The notes below the pieces were generated by a model. The model had not been told where the DNA came from and ran no database searches. It worked only from the letters and a program-made list of their open reading frames with translations. The translations under genes were made by a program, and so were the position numbers. This document shows, piece by piece, positions 8,563 through 17,785 of a stretch of 64,000 nt of DNA. The stretch covers positions 107,393 through 171,392 of the forward strand of contig VXQX01000080.1 in assembly GCA_009838765.1 (NCBI GenBank). Direction: 5' to 3'. The number at the start of each line of letters is the position of its first letter. Positions within the stretch are counted from its first letter, which is position 1. Source of the stretch: Gemmatimonadales bacterium (GTDB taxonomy: Bacteria; Gemmatimonadota; Gemmatimonadetes; Palauibacterales; Palauibacteraceae).

Positions 8563-8978
8563 GGCGCGGCTCCGGTCTGATCCAGGATGAGTTGGAAGGG
8601 TTGGCCGTCATCCGTGCGGTAGGTGCGGAACCCTCGCCGGTCGAGTGTCAGGACCTCATGCACGTCGAGTCGCTGCGTGAGCAGGACGAGCGTGGCGTCG
8701 GCGAAGTCCATCGGCGTGTCGGCATAGCGATCCATCAGGAGCGCGGCGTTCATGATCCCGGAAGGCTGGCATGCGTCGTGGACGCGCATGTCGCTGGACC
8801 TGACGAAGTCCGCGAGAGCCGATGGGCCGCGGCGAGCCCGGGCGAGTAAGTGCATGGCCTCCGTCACGACGGCGCCCGTCGTGTGGAGCACGCCCCGGAA
8901 GCGGTCGAGAGCGGCCCCGACCTCCGGGTGCGCCGGGTCGTCCGGATCCAGATAGGCGACGATCGGGCCCGTATCCAC
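8559..8978 (-). CDS. vapC: PIN-domain ribonuclease toxin (VapC family)
   Basis: A 139-residue PIN-domain protein. The first acidic residue is in the DTGPIVAYLDPDD opening, the conserved T-E in VVTEAMHLL, and the later acids in TPMDFADATLV and EVLTLDRRGF, the quartet that binds Mg2+ in VapC RNases. The start is a GTG at 8978, placing the catalytic Asp at residue 2, usual for the family; the nearby ATG at 8985 is in another frame. It begins 11 nt after the antitoxin stop and overlaps the HicB-like gene. Likely target is tRNA or rRNA, unknown here. Confidence 0.88.
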   Translation of the reverse strand: MDTGPIVAYLDPDDPAHPEVGAALDRFRGVLHTTGAVVTEAMHLLARARRGPSALADFVRSSDMRVHDACQPSGIMNAALLMDRYADTPMDFADATLVLLTQRLDVHEVLTLDRRGFRTYRTDDGQPFQLILDQTGAAP

Positions 8979-8989
8979 GAGCCATTCGG

Positions 8990-9223
8990 TCAGCGGCGCC
9001 AGTTACGACTCCGAAGCGAAACGCGCCACGCGTCGTCAGCGGATTCCAGGCGGACGGTCCCCTTGAGGTGACGGATCCGGTCGCCGATCGGCCGATCCGC
9101 TACCGCCTCGCGGAGCGTCTCCCGTACGAAGCCCGACACCGTCGTCCCCTCCGCGACGGCACGGCGGTTGACCGCCTCCCGCAGCTCCTCCTCCAATCGC
9201 ACCGCCAGGATTGTTTTACGCAT
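8990..9223 (-). CDS. vapB: Ribbon-helix-helix antitoxin (VapB-like)
   Basis: A 77-residue protein opening with RKTILAVRLEEELREAVNRRAVAEGTT, read here as a short beta-strand and helix of a MetJ/Arc ribbon-helix-helix domain, followed by SGFVRETLREAVADR and a C-terminal tail that would wrap the toxin. It precedes vapC, as in VapBC modules. No Shine-Dalgarno is visible before ATG 9223; instead the start is embedded in CATGTATAA on the plus strand, close to the start context of the orphan antitoxin at 62848. Autoregulation through this site is an inference. Confidence 0.82.
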   Translation of the reverse strand: MRKTILAVRLEEELREAVNRRAVAEGTTVSGFVRETLREAVADRPIGDRIRHLKGTVRLESADDAWRVSLRSRNWRR

Positions 9224-9323
9224 GTATAACAATCTGTGGGGAAGCCGCGTTACGGCGCAAGCTCCCGGCGGCGAACCGGGCCGTTGGCCGGCAACTAGCC
9301 GCACCTCAACCTGCCGAGGGTCG

Positions 9324-11165
9324 TCACGGGCAGATTCGCAGTTGCGCGACGTGCGCCCGCGTCTGGCGATTGTAGTCGGCCTCACAGGGCGAATCGTTGC
9401 GATCATTCCTGGCGTTCAGATCCGCGCCCGCTTCAAGAAGGACTTCGAAAACGTCCCTGGGCGCCATACGACGCACGGCATAATGCAGCGGCGTCTCGCC
9501 CCGCTCGTCTGCGGCGTTCACGTCCGCTCCGGCATCGACCAGGGCTGCGGCGATCCGTGGGTCCTCCCATCGCATTGCAAGGTGAAGCGCGGTCCGTCCG
9601 CCGGTACCTCGTGCGTTTACGTCGACGCCCGCCGCAATCAGGGCACGGAGAGGACCGGCATCCAACCGATTCCACTGCGACAGGAGATGGTGAAGGGGGG
9701 TCTCCGCCGATTCCGTTTGGGCCGCGATGTCCGCCCCGGCCCCCAGCAGCAGTTCCAGCATCGCCGGATCCCGGACTCCCTCCGCCCATGCGTGCACGAC
9801 GCTCAGTCCGTTTCCGTAGCGTGCCGCGATGTCGGCGCCCCCGTCCATCAGAGGCCGGACCACGTCGCGCCCGGCTCGACGCCTGGCGGCGAGGTGAAGC
9901 GCGGTCTCGCCCCGGTCAACCGTGGCGTGGATGTCGGCCCCCGCCTCCAGCAGCGCGTCGAGAATTTCGGGACCCTCGGTCCACGACAAGAGGGCGACGT
10001 AGTGCAGCGCTGTCCGACCGAGTTCACCGCGCGCGTTCACGTCGACACCGGCCTCGACGAGCAGCGGCACATGGCCCGCCGCCCCGACCTCGTGCAGTGC
10101 CGTGTTCCCGCGCTCGCTGACGGCCAGAGGATCCCCACCCGCCTCGAGGAGTGCGCGGAGGACATCGGGATTGTCCCTCGAAACCGCGTGGTGAATGGCC
10201 GTCCCGCCTCGCTCGTCGCTCGCGTTGACGTCCGCGCCGGACTGCACCAGCAAGTGCACCATGTCCGCGGCGTCCGCATCGTTGAAGGTGGCGGCCGCGT
10301 CGTGCAGAGGCGTCTGGCCCCACTCGTCGCGCGCATTCGGGTCCGCACCGGCCGCGAGGAGTCGCCGGACCGCCCCGATGTACGCCAAGCCGACCGTTGT
10401 GTGAAGCGGAGTGCTTCCGCTGTTGTTTCGGGCGTCGCGGTCCGCACCGGCCGCGAGCAGCCGCTCGACGACGGTTGTAAATTCCGAGTCGCCGAGTTCC
10501 GGCGGGACGTAGGCGTGGCCGGGCTCGGCGTTGGGAGATAGATGAAGCGGAACGTTCCCTTCGCGGCTGCGGGCGTTCACATCCGCGCCGGCCGCAAGCA
10601 GGGTCTGGATCATCTCGATCCCGCGATAGACACCCTCGTGAAGCGCCGTTCGCCTGTGGAAATCCAGCCCGTTCACGTCCGCACCCGCCTCCAGCAGCGC
10701 CTGAACGGTTTCCGTCGGTCCGAGCTGCGCCGCGACGTGAAGAGGCGTGTCCCCCTCGTCGTCCCGTGCGTTCAGATCCGCCCCGAATGCGAGAAGCAAC
10801 GAGGAAACGTCGGGGCTACAGAAAGCGGCTTCATGCAGGGGCGAACGTCCCAATTCGTCTTGGGCATGCACGTCCGGAGGAGCTTCCGCACGGAGAAGAA
10901 GTTCCAGGGATTGAGGACTGCAGGTCTCGCGGACGATCGTGTGCAGAAGCGTCCGCCCTCCCCAGCCCCGCACGTTCACGTCGCAACCCTCGGCCATGGA
11001 ACGCGTCACCGCGGCGACGTCGAGAGGCCTCTCCCAACAGCCGGGCGTCTGCGCCTCCGCGGGCGAGGCGTACGCGAGGACGGCGAGTCCGCCCGCGAGT
11101 GTGCCGAGTCGGAAGACGGCCACGGGGCACGCGCCCCGAACAAGTGAGGCTCGGTGCACTGTCAC
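9324..11165 (-). CDS. Secreted ankyrin-repeat protein, about 15 repeats
   Basis: A 613-residue protein with a Sec signal peptide (GGLAVLAYASPAEAQ, cleavage expected near residue 39), followed by a conserved mature start CWERPLD..AVTR..AEGCDVN and roughly fifteen 33-residue ankyrin repeats recognisable by TPLH/TALH and LLxAGADVNARD motifs. It ends in a Cys-containing cap (LRICP). The GTG start at 11165 gives a GTGA overlap with the second ankyrin gene, so the two are co-translated. Ankyrin proteins with export signals are common in sponge and other symbionts and are thought to engage host proteins; that role is inference here. Confidence 0.88.
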   Translation of the reverse strand: MTVHRASLVRGACPVAVFRLGTLAGGLAVLAYASPAEAQTPGCWERPLDVAAVTRSMAEGCDVNVRGWGGRTLLHTIVRETCSPQSLELLLRAEAPPDVHAQDELGRSPLHEAAFCSPDVSSLLLAFGADLNARDDEGDTPLHVAAQLGPTETVQALLEAGADVNGLDFHRRTALHEGVYRGIEMIQTLLAAGADVNARSREGNVPLHLSPNAEPGHAYVPPELGDSEFTTVVERLLAAGADRDARNNSGSTPLHTTVGLAYIGAVRRLLAAGADPNARDEWGQTPLHDAAATFNDADAADMVHLLVQSGADVNASDERGGTAIHHAVSRDNPDVLRALLEAGGDPLAVSERGNTALHEVGAAGHVPLLVEAGVDVNARGELGRTALHYVALLSWTEGPEILDALLEAGADIHATVDRGETALHLAARRRAGRDVVRPLMDGGADIAARYGNGLSVVHAWAEGVRDPAMLELLLGAGADIAAQTESAETPLHHLLSQWNRLDAGPLRALIAAGVDVNARGTGGRTALHLAMRWEDPRIAAALVDAGADVNAADERGETPLHYAVRRMAPRDVFEVLLEAGADLNARNDRNDSPCEADYNRQTRAHVAQLRICP

Positions 11166-12355
11166 TGGCAAATCCCCAGTAGGACCCAGCGCTCGTACCC
11201 GCCCTCCGCTTGTCTCGCCAAGTCGCATATCGTGTTGCCGTGGACGTCTCTTGCGCTCACGTCCGCACCGGCCTCCACGAGCATTTCCAACTGTGGCGCC
11301 GGCCGACCGTAGCGCCAGGCGGAGTGGATGGGTCTCCGTTGCCGGTCATCGGCCGCGTTCAGGTCGGCGCCGGCGGCGATCAGAAGCTCCAGTTCCGGTC
11401 CGCCGCCATCGCCGAATCGACGCGCCCAATGATGGAGCGGCGTTGCCTCGTGTTCGTCGCGTGCATTCACGTCCCCGCCCGCGGCCAGCAGCGCAGAAAT
11501 CGCTTCGGGAGGCCCCCGCGGGGCCGCATGGTGCAGTGGCGTGCTGCCACTCCGGTCCCTTGCGCCAATGTCCGCGCCCGCCTCCCGCAAAGTCCGTATG
11601 ATTGATCCGACCTCTGCCTCAAGAACGCGCTTCCTGAATACAACATCGCCGACCACATATGTGCCGAAATGAAGCGGCGCATGCCCCTGGAAATCCTGTA
11701 CGGAAGGATCCGCACCGGCCTGGAGAAGCACTCTCACGGCGCCGAGCTCGTGGAAGGCCGCTTCGTGAAGGGGCGTCCGCCCGTGGTAGTCGCGTGCATC
11801 CACGTCCGCGCCCGCGTCCAGGAGCGCCCGCGCCGCCATCGCTTCGCCCCGCTCCCCGGCTACGTGCAGAGGTGTCCTGCCCGTTTCGTCCAACACGCCG
11901 ATGTCCGCCCCAGCTTGAAGCAGGCGGACGATCTGGGCAACTTGGCAATCTGTCGCGGCGTGGTGCAGCGGCGTACGTCCGTCGTCGTCACCCGCTGAGA
12001 CTCCGGCGCCTCGGCCCAGGAACAGGTCCACCAGCGTGGTGCCGCAATCGGCTGCGATCGCACTGTGCAGCGGAGTCTCACCCCGTTCATCGCGAGCGTC
12101 CAACGCGGCCCCGGCCGCGAGCAGCGCGACGGCGCCCTCCGAGTCATTCGCGGCCGCGACTCTGTGGAGAGGGCTCCTCCCTTCCGTATCCCGCTCGTTG
12201 ATGTTGCAGCCCGCGGCCAGGAAACGGGTCACGGCCTGCCGGTCGAGCTCGCCCTCCCAGCACTCCGGCTCCTGCGCGGAGAGCGCCGGACTGATGCCTA
12301 TGGCGACGACACCAAGGGCCATCATCTGACTCACGCCAGACACCCCTCGTTGCAT
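11162..12355 (-). CDS. Secreted ankyrin-repeat protein, about 9-10 repeats
   Basis: A 397-residue paralogue of its downstream neighbour: signal peptide ending near ALSAQ, mature start CWEGELD..AVTR..AAGCNIN, nine clear ankyrin repeats (TPLH, APLH, RPIH variants with LLAAGAALDARDERG-type loops) and a C-terminal cap ending WVLLGICQ. The matched N-terminal CW...GC motif and C-terminal Cys in both proteins suggest shared disulfides and duplication followed by loss or gain of repeats. The start has a good AGGGAGG site. It is the first gene of the ankyrin pair. Confidence 0.88.
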   Translation of the reverse strand: MQRGVSGVSQMMALGVVAIGISPALSAQEPECWEGELDRQAVTRFLAAGCNINERDTEGRSPLHRVAAANDSEGAVALLAAGAALDARDERGETPLHSAIAADCGTTLVDLFLGRGAGVSAGDDDGRTPLHHAATDCQVAQIVRLLQAGADIGVLDETGRTPLHVAGERGEAMAARALLDAGADVDARDYHGRTPLHEAAFHELGAVRVLLQAGADPSVQDFQGHAPLHFGTYVVGDVVFRKRVLEAEVGSIIRTLREAGADIGARDRSGSTPLHHAAPRGPPEAISALLAAGGDVNARDEHEATPLHHWARRFGDGGGPELELLIAAGADLNAADDRQRRPIHSAWRYGRPAPQLEMLVEAGADVSARDVHGNTICDLARQAEGGYERWVLLGICQ

Positions 12356-12437
12356 TCCTTCACCTCCCTGGGTCGGGGCAGGCCTCGCGCCTACAGCAAG
12401 TGAACGCGCGACTGCCTCGAATCAGGGACACGAGCGA

Positions 12438-14543
12438 CTACGGCATGGTTGCGGCGGTGCGTTCGTCGTCGTGGGTGCCCCAGCGCTCGAACCACTTCCT
12501 GAGGATGAGTTGCGTGCGCAGGAAGTTGGACGGCAGGCGGGACGTGCCGTGCCATTCGCCCTCGAACTGGACCATCGCCGTCGGCTTGTTCTGCGCCTTG
12601 AGCGCCTGGTAGAACTGCTCCGTCTGCGACATCGGCGTGCGCAGGTCCCGAACGCCCGTCATGAGCATCGTCGGCGTGGTCACGTTACCCACGTAGCTGA
12701 TCGGCGAGCGGCGAATGTGCTCGCTCGGGTCCACCCACGGGAACTCCCGAAAATCCGCGTACCAGCGCAGGTAGTTGCCGTCGACCTCGTTCGGGAAGTT
12801 GAACCAGTTCACGACCGGACAGTTCGCCGACGCGGCCCGGAAGCGGTCCGTGTGCCCTACGACCCACGAGGTCAGGACGCCGCCGCCCGAGCACCCGTAG
12901 ACGAACATGTTGCCATCGTCCACGTACCCGCGGGAGATGACCTCGTCCACGCTCGACATGAGGTCGTCGAAGTCGTGGTTCGGATAGTCGTACTGGATCG
13001 CGTTCCCGAACTCCGTCCCGTAGCCGGAGCTTCCGCGCGGGTTCGTGTAGAGGACGACGTATCCGTTCGCGGCGTGCTCCTGCCACGAGAAGTTGAATCC
13101 GCCGTTGTACATGCCGTGCGGGCCGCCGTGGATCACGAGGATGAGGGGGTACTGCCGCGACTCGTCGAAGTCCGGAGGCTTGATGACCCAGCCGTGAATC
13201 GGGAGTCCGTCATGGGACGACTCGCTCCAGACCTGTTCGACTTCGCCCAGCGTCACGCCCGCGAGCACGTCGGCGTTTACGTCCGTCAGCCTCGTGCGCC
13301 GGTCGGGCCGGTCCACCGGGAAGGCATGGATGTCACCGGGTTCGTGCGCGTCCCCCCACATCCCCACGGCCATGCCGCCGCCGCTCACGTCGTTGAGGCC
13401 GAACATCTGCGGGCCCTCGGTCATCGCCCGCACCTCTCCGTCCACCGAGGCGTAGTGGAGGTTGCGATAGCCGTCGGCCGCCGCGTCGAAGTAGACGCCG
13501 CCGCCGTCCGGGGCCCAGTGCAGCGCCCCGGGGCTGCGGTCCATCTCGGCCGTGAGGGCGCGCGGGTTCGATCCATCCGCGTTCATCACGTAGACGGCGG
13601 ATTCAATGTAGTCGAACGTCGTGGTGTCGTGCCCCACGTAGGCGATCATGCGCCCGTCCGGCGATGGCACCGGCCGGTTGTCCGGGCCCTTGCGCGTCGT
13701 GACCTGGCTCAGTTCACCGGACGCGGCGTCGAGCCGATAGATCTCGGTCTCCTGCCACCGGTATACCGCGTCTTCCGCGATGAGACCGCTGAACAGGAGC
13801 GACTGTCCGTCAGGTTCCCAGACCGGGACTCCGTAATCGAAGTCGCCCAGGGTGAGCTGGCGCGCCGTGCCGCCCTCGGCTGGGACGACGAAGATGTGCC
13901 GGTACTTGTCGCCCAGGAATCCGACCCGGTCCTGCCGATAGACGAGGCGCTCGATGATCCGCGGCTCCGGCGTCCACGTCGCCCCTTCGGGCTTGGGAAG
14001 CGGAATGGACCAGTGGCGCGCCGTGGGCTGCTCCGCCCCCACCCGCATCGTGAACGAGAAGCGCGTCCCGTCGGGGGACCACGCGAGGTTCGATGGACTG
14101 TCCGTGAGCCGCGTCACCTGGGAGACGGCGCCCTCGGCATCCATCCAGCGCACGAAGATCTGCGTGGTCCCCTCGTCGTCTGGCGCGAGGAATGCGAGCC
14201 GGCTGCCATCGGGCGACCAGCGCGGCGAGGACCCGTCGACGAGGTGGCGCGGACGGCTCCCGTCCGCATTCACGATCCAGATCGACGACTCCCACGCGTC
14301 GTTCATCCTGTCGACCCACAAGCGCTCGTACACCACGGCGCCGCCGTCCGGCGAGATCCGCGGATCCTGGACCCGCTCCCAGTCGAGCCAGGACTCGAGC
14401 GCAAGCGCGCCGTTCGCTCCCTGCGCGACCAGCGCCGAGCCGGGGATCGCGAGGCTGAAGAGCACGCCGAGTGCGCAGAGCGCGATGAGGGGGACCGGAT
14501 TCCGGAAGAGGGCGCGGCGGGAAAGGGGGGCGCGCGTGTCCAT
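12438..14543 (-). CDS. S9 family (DPP4/acylaminoacyl-peptidase-like) serine peptidase
   Basis: A 701-residue exported prolyl-oligopeptidase-family enzyme. After a signal peptide (IALCALGVLFSLAIPGSALV) comes a WD40/TolB-like propeller with repeated DG..(I/V) and RWSPDGSRLAF blades, then an alpha/beta-hydrolase domain with YPLILVIHGGPHG, the nucleophile elbow GCSGGG (Ser near residue 549; most S9 enzymes have GxSYGG), the acid region TGVRDLRTP and the His in EGEWHGTS near the end. It cleaves short peptides in the periplasm or outside the cell. ATG 14543 has a perfect AGGAGGT site. The frame extends upstream to 14735 but without support. Confidence 0.9.
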   Translation of the reverse strand: MDTRAPLSRRALFRNPVPLIALCALGVLFSLAIPGSALVAQGANGALALESWLDWERVQDPRISPDGGAVVYERLWVDRMNDAWESSIWIVNADGSRPRHLVDGSSPRWSPDGSRLAFLAPDDEGTTQIFVRWMDAEGAVSQVTRLTDSPSNLAWSPDGTRFSFTMRVGAEQPTARHWSIPLPKPEGATWTPEPRIIERLVYRQDRVGFLGDKYRHIFVVPAEGGTARQLTLGDFDYGVPVWEPDGQSLLFSGLIAEDAVYRWQETEIYRLDAASGELSQVTTRKGPDNRPVPSPDGRMIAYVGHDTTTFDYIESAVYVMNADGSNPRALTAEMDRSPGALHWAPDGGGVYFDAAADGYRNLHYASVDGEVRAMTEGPQMFGLNDVSGGGMAVGMWGDAHEPGDIHAFPVDRPDRRTRLTDVNADVLAGVTLGEVEQVWSESSHDGLPIHGWVIKPPDFDESRQYPLILVIHGGPHGMYNGGFNFSWQEHAANGYVVLYTNPRGSSGYGTEFGNAIQYDYPNHDFDDLMSSVDEVISRGYVDDGNMFVYGCSGGGVLTSWVVGHTDRFRAASANCPVVNWFNFPNEVDGNYLRWYADFREFPWVDPSEHIRRSPISYVGNVTTPTMLMTGVRDLRTPMSQTEQFYQALKAQNKPTAMVQFEGEWHGTSRLPSNFLRTQLILRKWFERWGTHDDERTAATMP

Positions 14544-14749
14544 GGGTACCTCCTGGTGTGGTGGGCGCGGGGCCTTTCGGAACATGGGGCGCGCCTCGCC
14601 GCGTGCATAGACCGCGGCCGCCGCGCGCGCCCCCATGCCGCCCGAAGTTCCGCGTCTTATGTTGGACGGCAGTTCGTTTTGCCACGGGCTGCTTGAACGA
14701 CCGCGGCTGCCGCGCGGGATTGCGGTGGCCCACAAGCCGGGAGGTTGCC

Positions 14750-16072
14750 GTGACGACCCGCACGCCCACCGACGCGACCCGACCGCCCGACCGTCGCCGA
14801 TTCCTCAAGCACGCCGCGGCGGGGGCCGCCCTCGCGGCGACTCCGGCGTGGACGCGGGTCCCATCGAGGCCACGTCTCAACCTGGAGGAACTGTCGGCGC
14901 GGCGAGGCTTCCCGGGGACGGAGGACGAGTCCTTCTGGGAGATGGTGAAGTCACAGTTCCCGCTCCGTCCCGGACTCATCCTCGTGAACGCGGCGAATCT
15001 CTGCCCCTCGCCGTATCCCGTGCAGGAGGCGGTGTTCGGCTACACGCGCGACATCGATCAGGACGCCTCGTTCCACAACCGGGCCAAGTTCAACGCGCTG
15101 GCCGCGGAGTCCGTGGAAGCGCTCGCGCGGCTGCTCGGCGCCTCGCCCGATGAGATCGTCGTCACCCGCAACACCTCCGAGAGCAACAACACCGTCATCA
15201 ACGGGCTCACGCTGGGCGCGGGAGACGAGGTCGTGCTGTGGGATCAGAACCATCCCACGAACAACGTGGCGTGGGACGTCCGGGCGGACCGCTGGGGCTA
15301 CAGGGTGATCCGGGTGGCGACGCCGCCGGCGCCCGAGACGGAGGACGAACTGATCGACGCGTTCGTGAGCGCCTTCACCGACCGCACGCGGGTGCTCGCG
15401 GTCACGCAGATCTCGAACATCTCGGGGGTCGAACTGCCGGCGCGGCGCCTGTGCCGCATCGCGCGCGACCGGGGGATCTACGTGCACATGGACGGGGCGC
15501 AGAGCTTCGGCGCGGTGGAAGTCGACCTGCACGCCATGGGCTGCGACTCGTACACCGGGAGCGCCCACAAGTGGTTCTGCGGGCCGAAGGAAGCCGGGGT
15601 CCTCTACGTCCGGGCCGAACGGGTCGCGGAGCTGTGGCCGAGCGACGTCGGCGTGGGCTGGGAGGGGGTGATCGCGGGCGGCGGTGCCGACAAGTTCGGC
15701 ACGTACGGCCAGCGGGACGACGCCGCGGTGGCGGGCGTGGGGACGACGGTGGAGTTCCACGAGGCGATCGGGGCGGCGGCGATCGAGGCCCGCATGCGCG
15801 CCCTCGCGGCTGGCCTCAAGGGGGCAATCCGCGAGCGCATCCCCGGCGTGAAGTTCCACACGTCGGACGTACCCGGCCTCGGCGGCGGCGTGGTCATCGC
15901 CGAACTTGGGGTCGACGACCACACGGAGATCTACAACCGGATCTACGAGGAGCACGGCGTCGCGGGAGCGCTCCGCCGCGGCGTCTTCCCGGGCATCCGG
16001 CTCTGCCCGCACATGTACAACACGATGGCGGAGATGGAGCAGATCGCCGACGCGCTCGCCGCTTCCGCCTGA
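14750..16072 (+). CDS. Tat-exported class V aminotransferase / cysteine-desulfurase-like protein
   Basis: A 440-residue PLP enzyme of the class V fold. A Tat signal (DRRRFLKHAAAGAALAATPAW) precedes the core motifs ASPDEIVVTRNTSE, a Gly-rich region, HMDGAQSFGA with the PLP-ring Asp, and the Schiff-base Lys in GSAHKWFCGP (about residue 273). Such isopenicillin-N-epimerase-like or EgtE-like proteins include C-S lyases, but the substrate is not evident. GTG 14750 is chosen because GGGAGGT lies 4 nt upstream. It is divergent from the S9 peptidase, with promoters expected in 14544-14749, and is transcribed alone. Confidence 0.87.
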   Translation: MTTRTPTDATRPPDRRRFLKHAAAGAALAATPAWTRVPSRPRLNLEELSARRGFPGTEDESFWEMVKSQFPLRPGLILVNAANLCPSPYPVQEAVFGYTRDIDQDASFHNRAKFNALAAESVEALARLLGASPDEIVVTRNTSESNNTVINGLTLGAGDEVVLWDQNHPTNNVAWDVRADRWGYRVIRVATPPAPETEDELIDAFVSAFTDRTRVLAVTQISNISGVELPARRLCRIARDRGIYVHMDGAQSFGAVEVDLHAMGCDSYTGSAHKWFCGPKEAGVLYVRAERVAELWPSDVGVGWEGVIAGGGADKFGTYGQRDDAAVAGVGTTVEFHEAIGAAAIEARMRALAAGLKGAIRERIPGVKFHTSDVPGLGGGVVIAELGVDDHTEIYNRIYEEHGVAGALRRGVFPGIRLCPHMYNTMAEMEQIADALAASA

Positions 16073-16096
16073 ATCGCGGCCCGCGGTTCGAACCGA

Positions 16097-17785
16097 CTAG
16101 AGCTCGCCGCGGTTCTTCGCCCAGAGCGCGTAGTGGCAGGCGCGGGCGGTGAGGGCCATGTAGGTGAGGGACGGGTTCTGGCAGGCGGATGAGGGCATGG
16201 CCGCGCCATCGATCACGAACAGGTTCGGCGCATCCCATGCCTGGTTGTAGCTGTTGAGGACAGAGGTCGACGGATCCCGCCCCATCCTCGCCGTCCCCAT
16301 CTCGTGAATCGTGAGACCGGGCGCGGTGATGTCGGTCAGCAGCTCGATGTCCGTGCCACCGCCGGCTTCCAGCATTTCCGCGGCGCGGTCCGCGCTGTCC
16401 CGCATCATCAGGCGCTCGTTATCGCTCCACTCACAGTGGATGCGGAGGGCGGGGATGCCCCACGCGTCGACGCGCTCCGGGTCGAGTTCGATGTAGTTTT
16501 CCTCGCGCGGGAGACATTCCCCGAAGGCGCCGAGTTCGAACTCCCACACCCCGGGTTCCGTGAGCCGGCGCTTGTATTCCGCCCCGAAGCCCGGCATGTC
16601 GAGGCCGCGGCTCCAGCCCTGCCGCGTGGACCAGCCCTGGTAGCCGTAACCGCGGATGAAGTCGGGCGACGGTTCCGTCACGTTGCGGAAGCGGGGGATG
16701 TAGATCCCGTTCGGACGCTCGCCGGTGTAGCCGTGGTTCTCCCAGCCCGGGAATTTCGCCTTCGCCCCCGTGCTCATCGTGTGATCCATGAGATAGCGGC
16801 CGAGGACCCCGCTCGAGTTCGCGAGTCCGTCCGGGAAGTCGGCGGATGTCGAGTGGAGGAGAATCCGCGTCGACTCGAGCGCGGAGGCGCCCAGCATGAC
16901 GATCTCCCCGAAGAACTCCAGATCCTCCCCCGTCTGACGGTCGATGACGCGCACGCCCGCGACGCGGCCGCGGGCGGGGTCCCAGATCACGCTGTGCACG
17001 ACGCTGTCCGGGCGCAGCGTCATCCGGCCCGTGGCCTCGGCGGCGGGGAGGGTGGCGTTGAGCGAACTGAAGTAGCTCTTCGTGATGCAGCCGCGGTGGC
17101 AGGGACCGCAGTAGTGACAGGCGCTCCGTCCCTTGTGGTCGCGGGTGAGGACGGCCGTGCGCCCGATCGTCATCATCCGGGTGTCGCCGAAGTCGCGGGC
17201 GATCGCCTCCTTCACCGCGTTCTCGACGCAGGTCATCTGCATGGGAGGCAGGAGGACGCCGTCGGGCAGCTGGGGAAGTCCCTCCGGCTGGCCGCTGATG
17301 CCCACGAACTCCTCGACGTGCGCGTACCAAGGGGCGAGGTCCGAGTAGCGGATCGGCCAGTCGACCCCGATCCCGTCGCGCGCGTTGGCCTCGAAGTCGA
17401 GGTCGCTGAGGCGGTACGACTGCCGCGCCCACATGATCGAGCGCCCGCCGACCTGGCGGCCCCGGATCCACAGGAAGGGCTTCTCGTCCGGCGTGGTGTA
17501 CGGGTTCTCGATGTCGTTGACGAAGAACTTCCGGCCCATCTCGTCGCAGGCGTAACACTCGCGCTGCACGGGCTGCTCGGCGGCGAGCGCCTTGCGGTCG
17601 TTCCAGCCGCGGTACGGCATGCGGTAGGGGGGCACGTGCTCGGTATAGTCGCGCTCGGGGACGATCATGGGCCCCGCTTCGAGCACGAGCGTCCTGAGGC
17701 CGAGTTCGGTGAGTTCCTTCGCGGCCCAGCCGCCCGTGATCCCCGAGCCGACGACGATCGCGTCCCAGACCTCCCGCCGGCTCAC
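16097..17785 (-). CDS. GMC-family FAD-dependent oxidoreductase
   Basis: A 562-residue flavoenzyme of the glucose-methanol-choline family: FAD-binding VGSGITGGWAAKEL at the N-terminus, the RxxGGRS-type substrate loop (IRGRQVGGRSIMWARQ), a CHYCGPCHRGC cysteine cluster (about residues 225-235) and the C-terminal GMC_oxred_C motif (GTARMG, later NPSLTYMALTARA). The N-terminus has no signal of its own. The upstream gene encodes a gluconate-2-dehydrogenase-subunit-3-like partner bearing a Tat-like leader, joined by GTGA overlap, so the pair probably forms a periplasmic sugar or glucoside 3-dehydrogenase carried out by its small subunit. Electron acceptor (a cytochrome c) is not in the window. Confidence 0.88.
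   Translation of the reverse strand: MSRREVWDAIVVGSGITGGWAAKELTELGLRTLVLEAGPMIVPERDYTEHVPPYRMPYRGWNDRKALAAEQPVQRECYACDEMGRKFFVNDIENPYTTPDEKPFLWIRGRQVGGRSIMWARQSYRLSDLDFEANARDGIGVDWPIRYSDLAPWYAHVEEFVGISGQPEGLPQLPDGVLLPPMQMTCVENAVKEAIARDFGDTRMMTIGRTAVLTRDHKGRSACHYCGPCHRGCITKSYFSSLNATLPAAEATGRMTLRPDSVVHSVIWDPARGRVAGVRVIDRQTGEDLEFFGEIVMLGASALESTRILLHSTSADFPDGLANSSGVLGRYLMDHTMSTGAKAKFPGWENHGYTGERPNGIYIPRFRNVTEPSPDFIRGYGYQGWSTRQGWSRGLDMPGFGAEYKRRLTEPGVWEFELGAFGECLPREENYIELDPERVDAWGIPALRIHCEWSDNERLMMRDSADRAAEMLEAGGGTDIELLTDITAPGLTIHEMGTARMGRDPSTSVLNSYNQAWDAPNLFVIDGAAMPSSACQNPSLTYMALTARACHYALWAKNRGEL

Noticed and set aside
9168..10541. 457-residue plus-strand ORF over the ankyrin gene
   Set aside because: It is the exact antisense of ankyrin repeats and shows their period; no start signal or homology of its own.
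12471..14696. 741-residue ORF antisense to the S9 peptidase
   Set aside because: Rich in Arg, Val and His with no domain; mirrors the codon bias of the peptidase.
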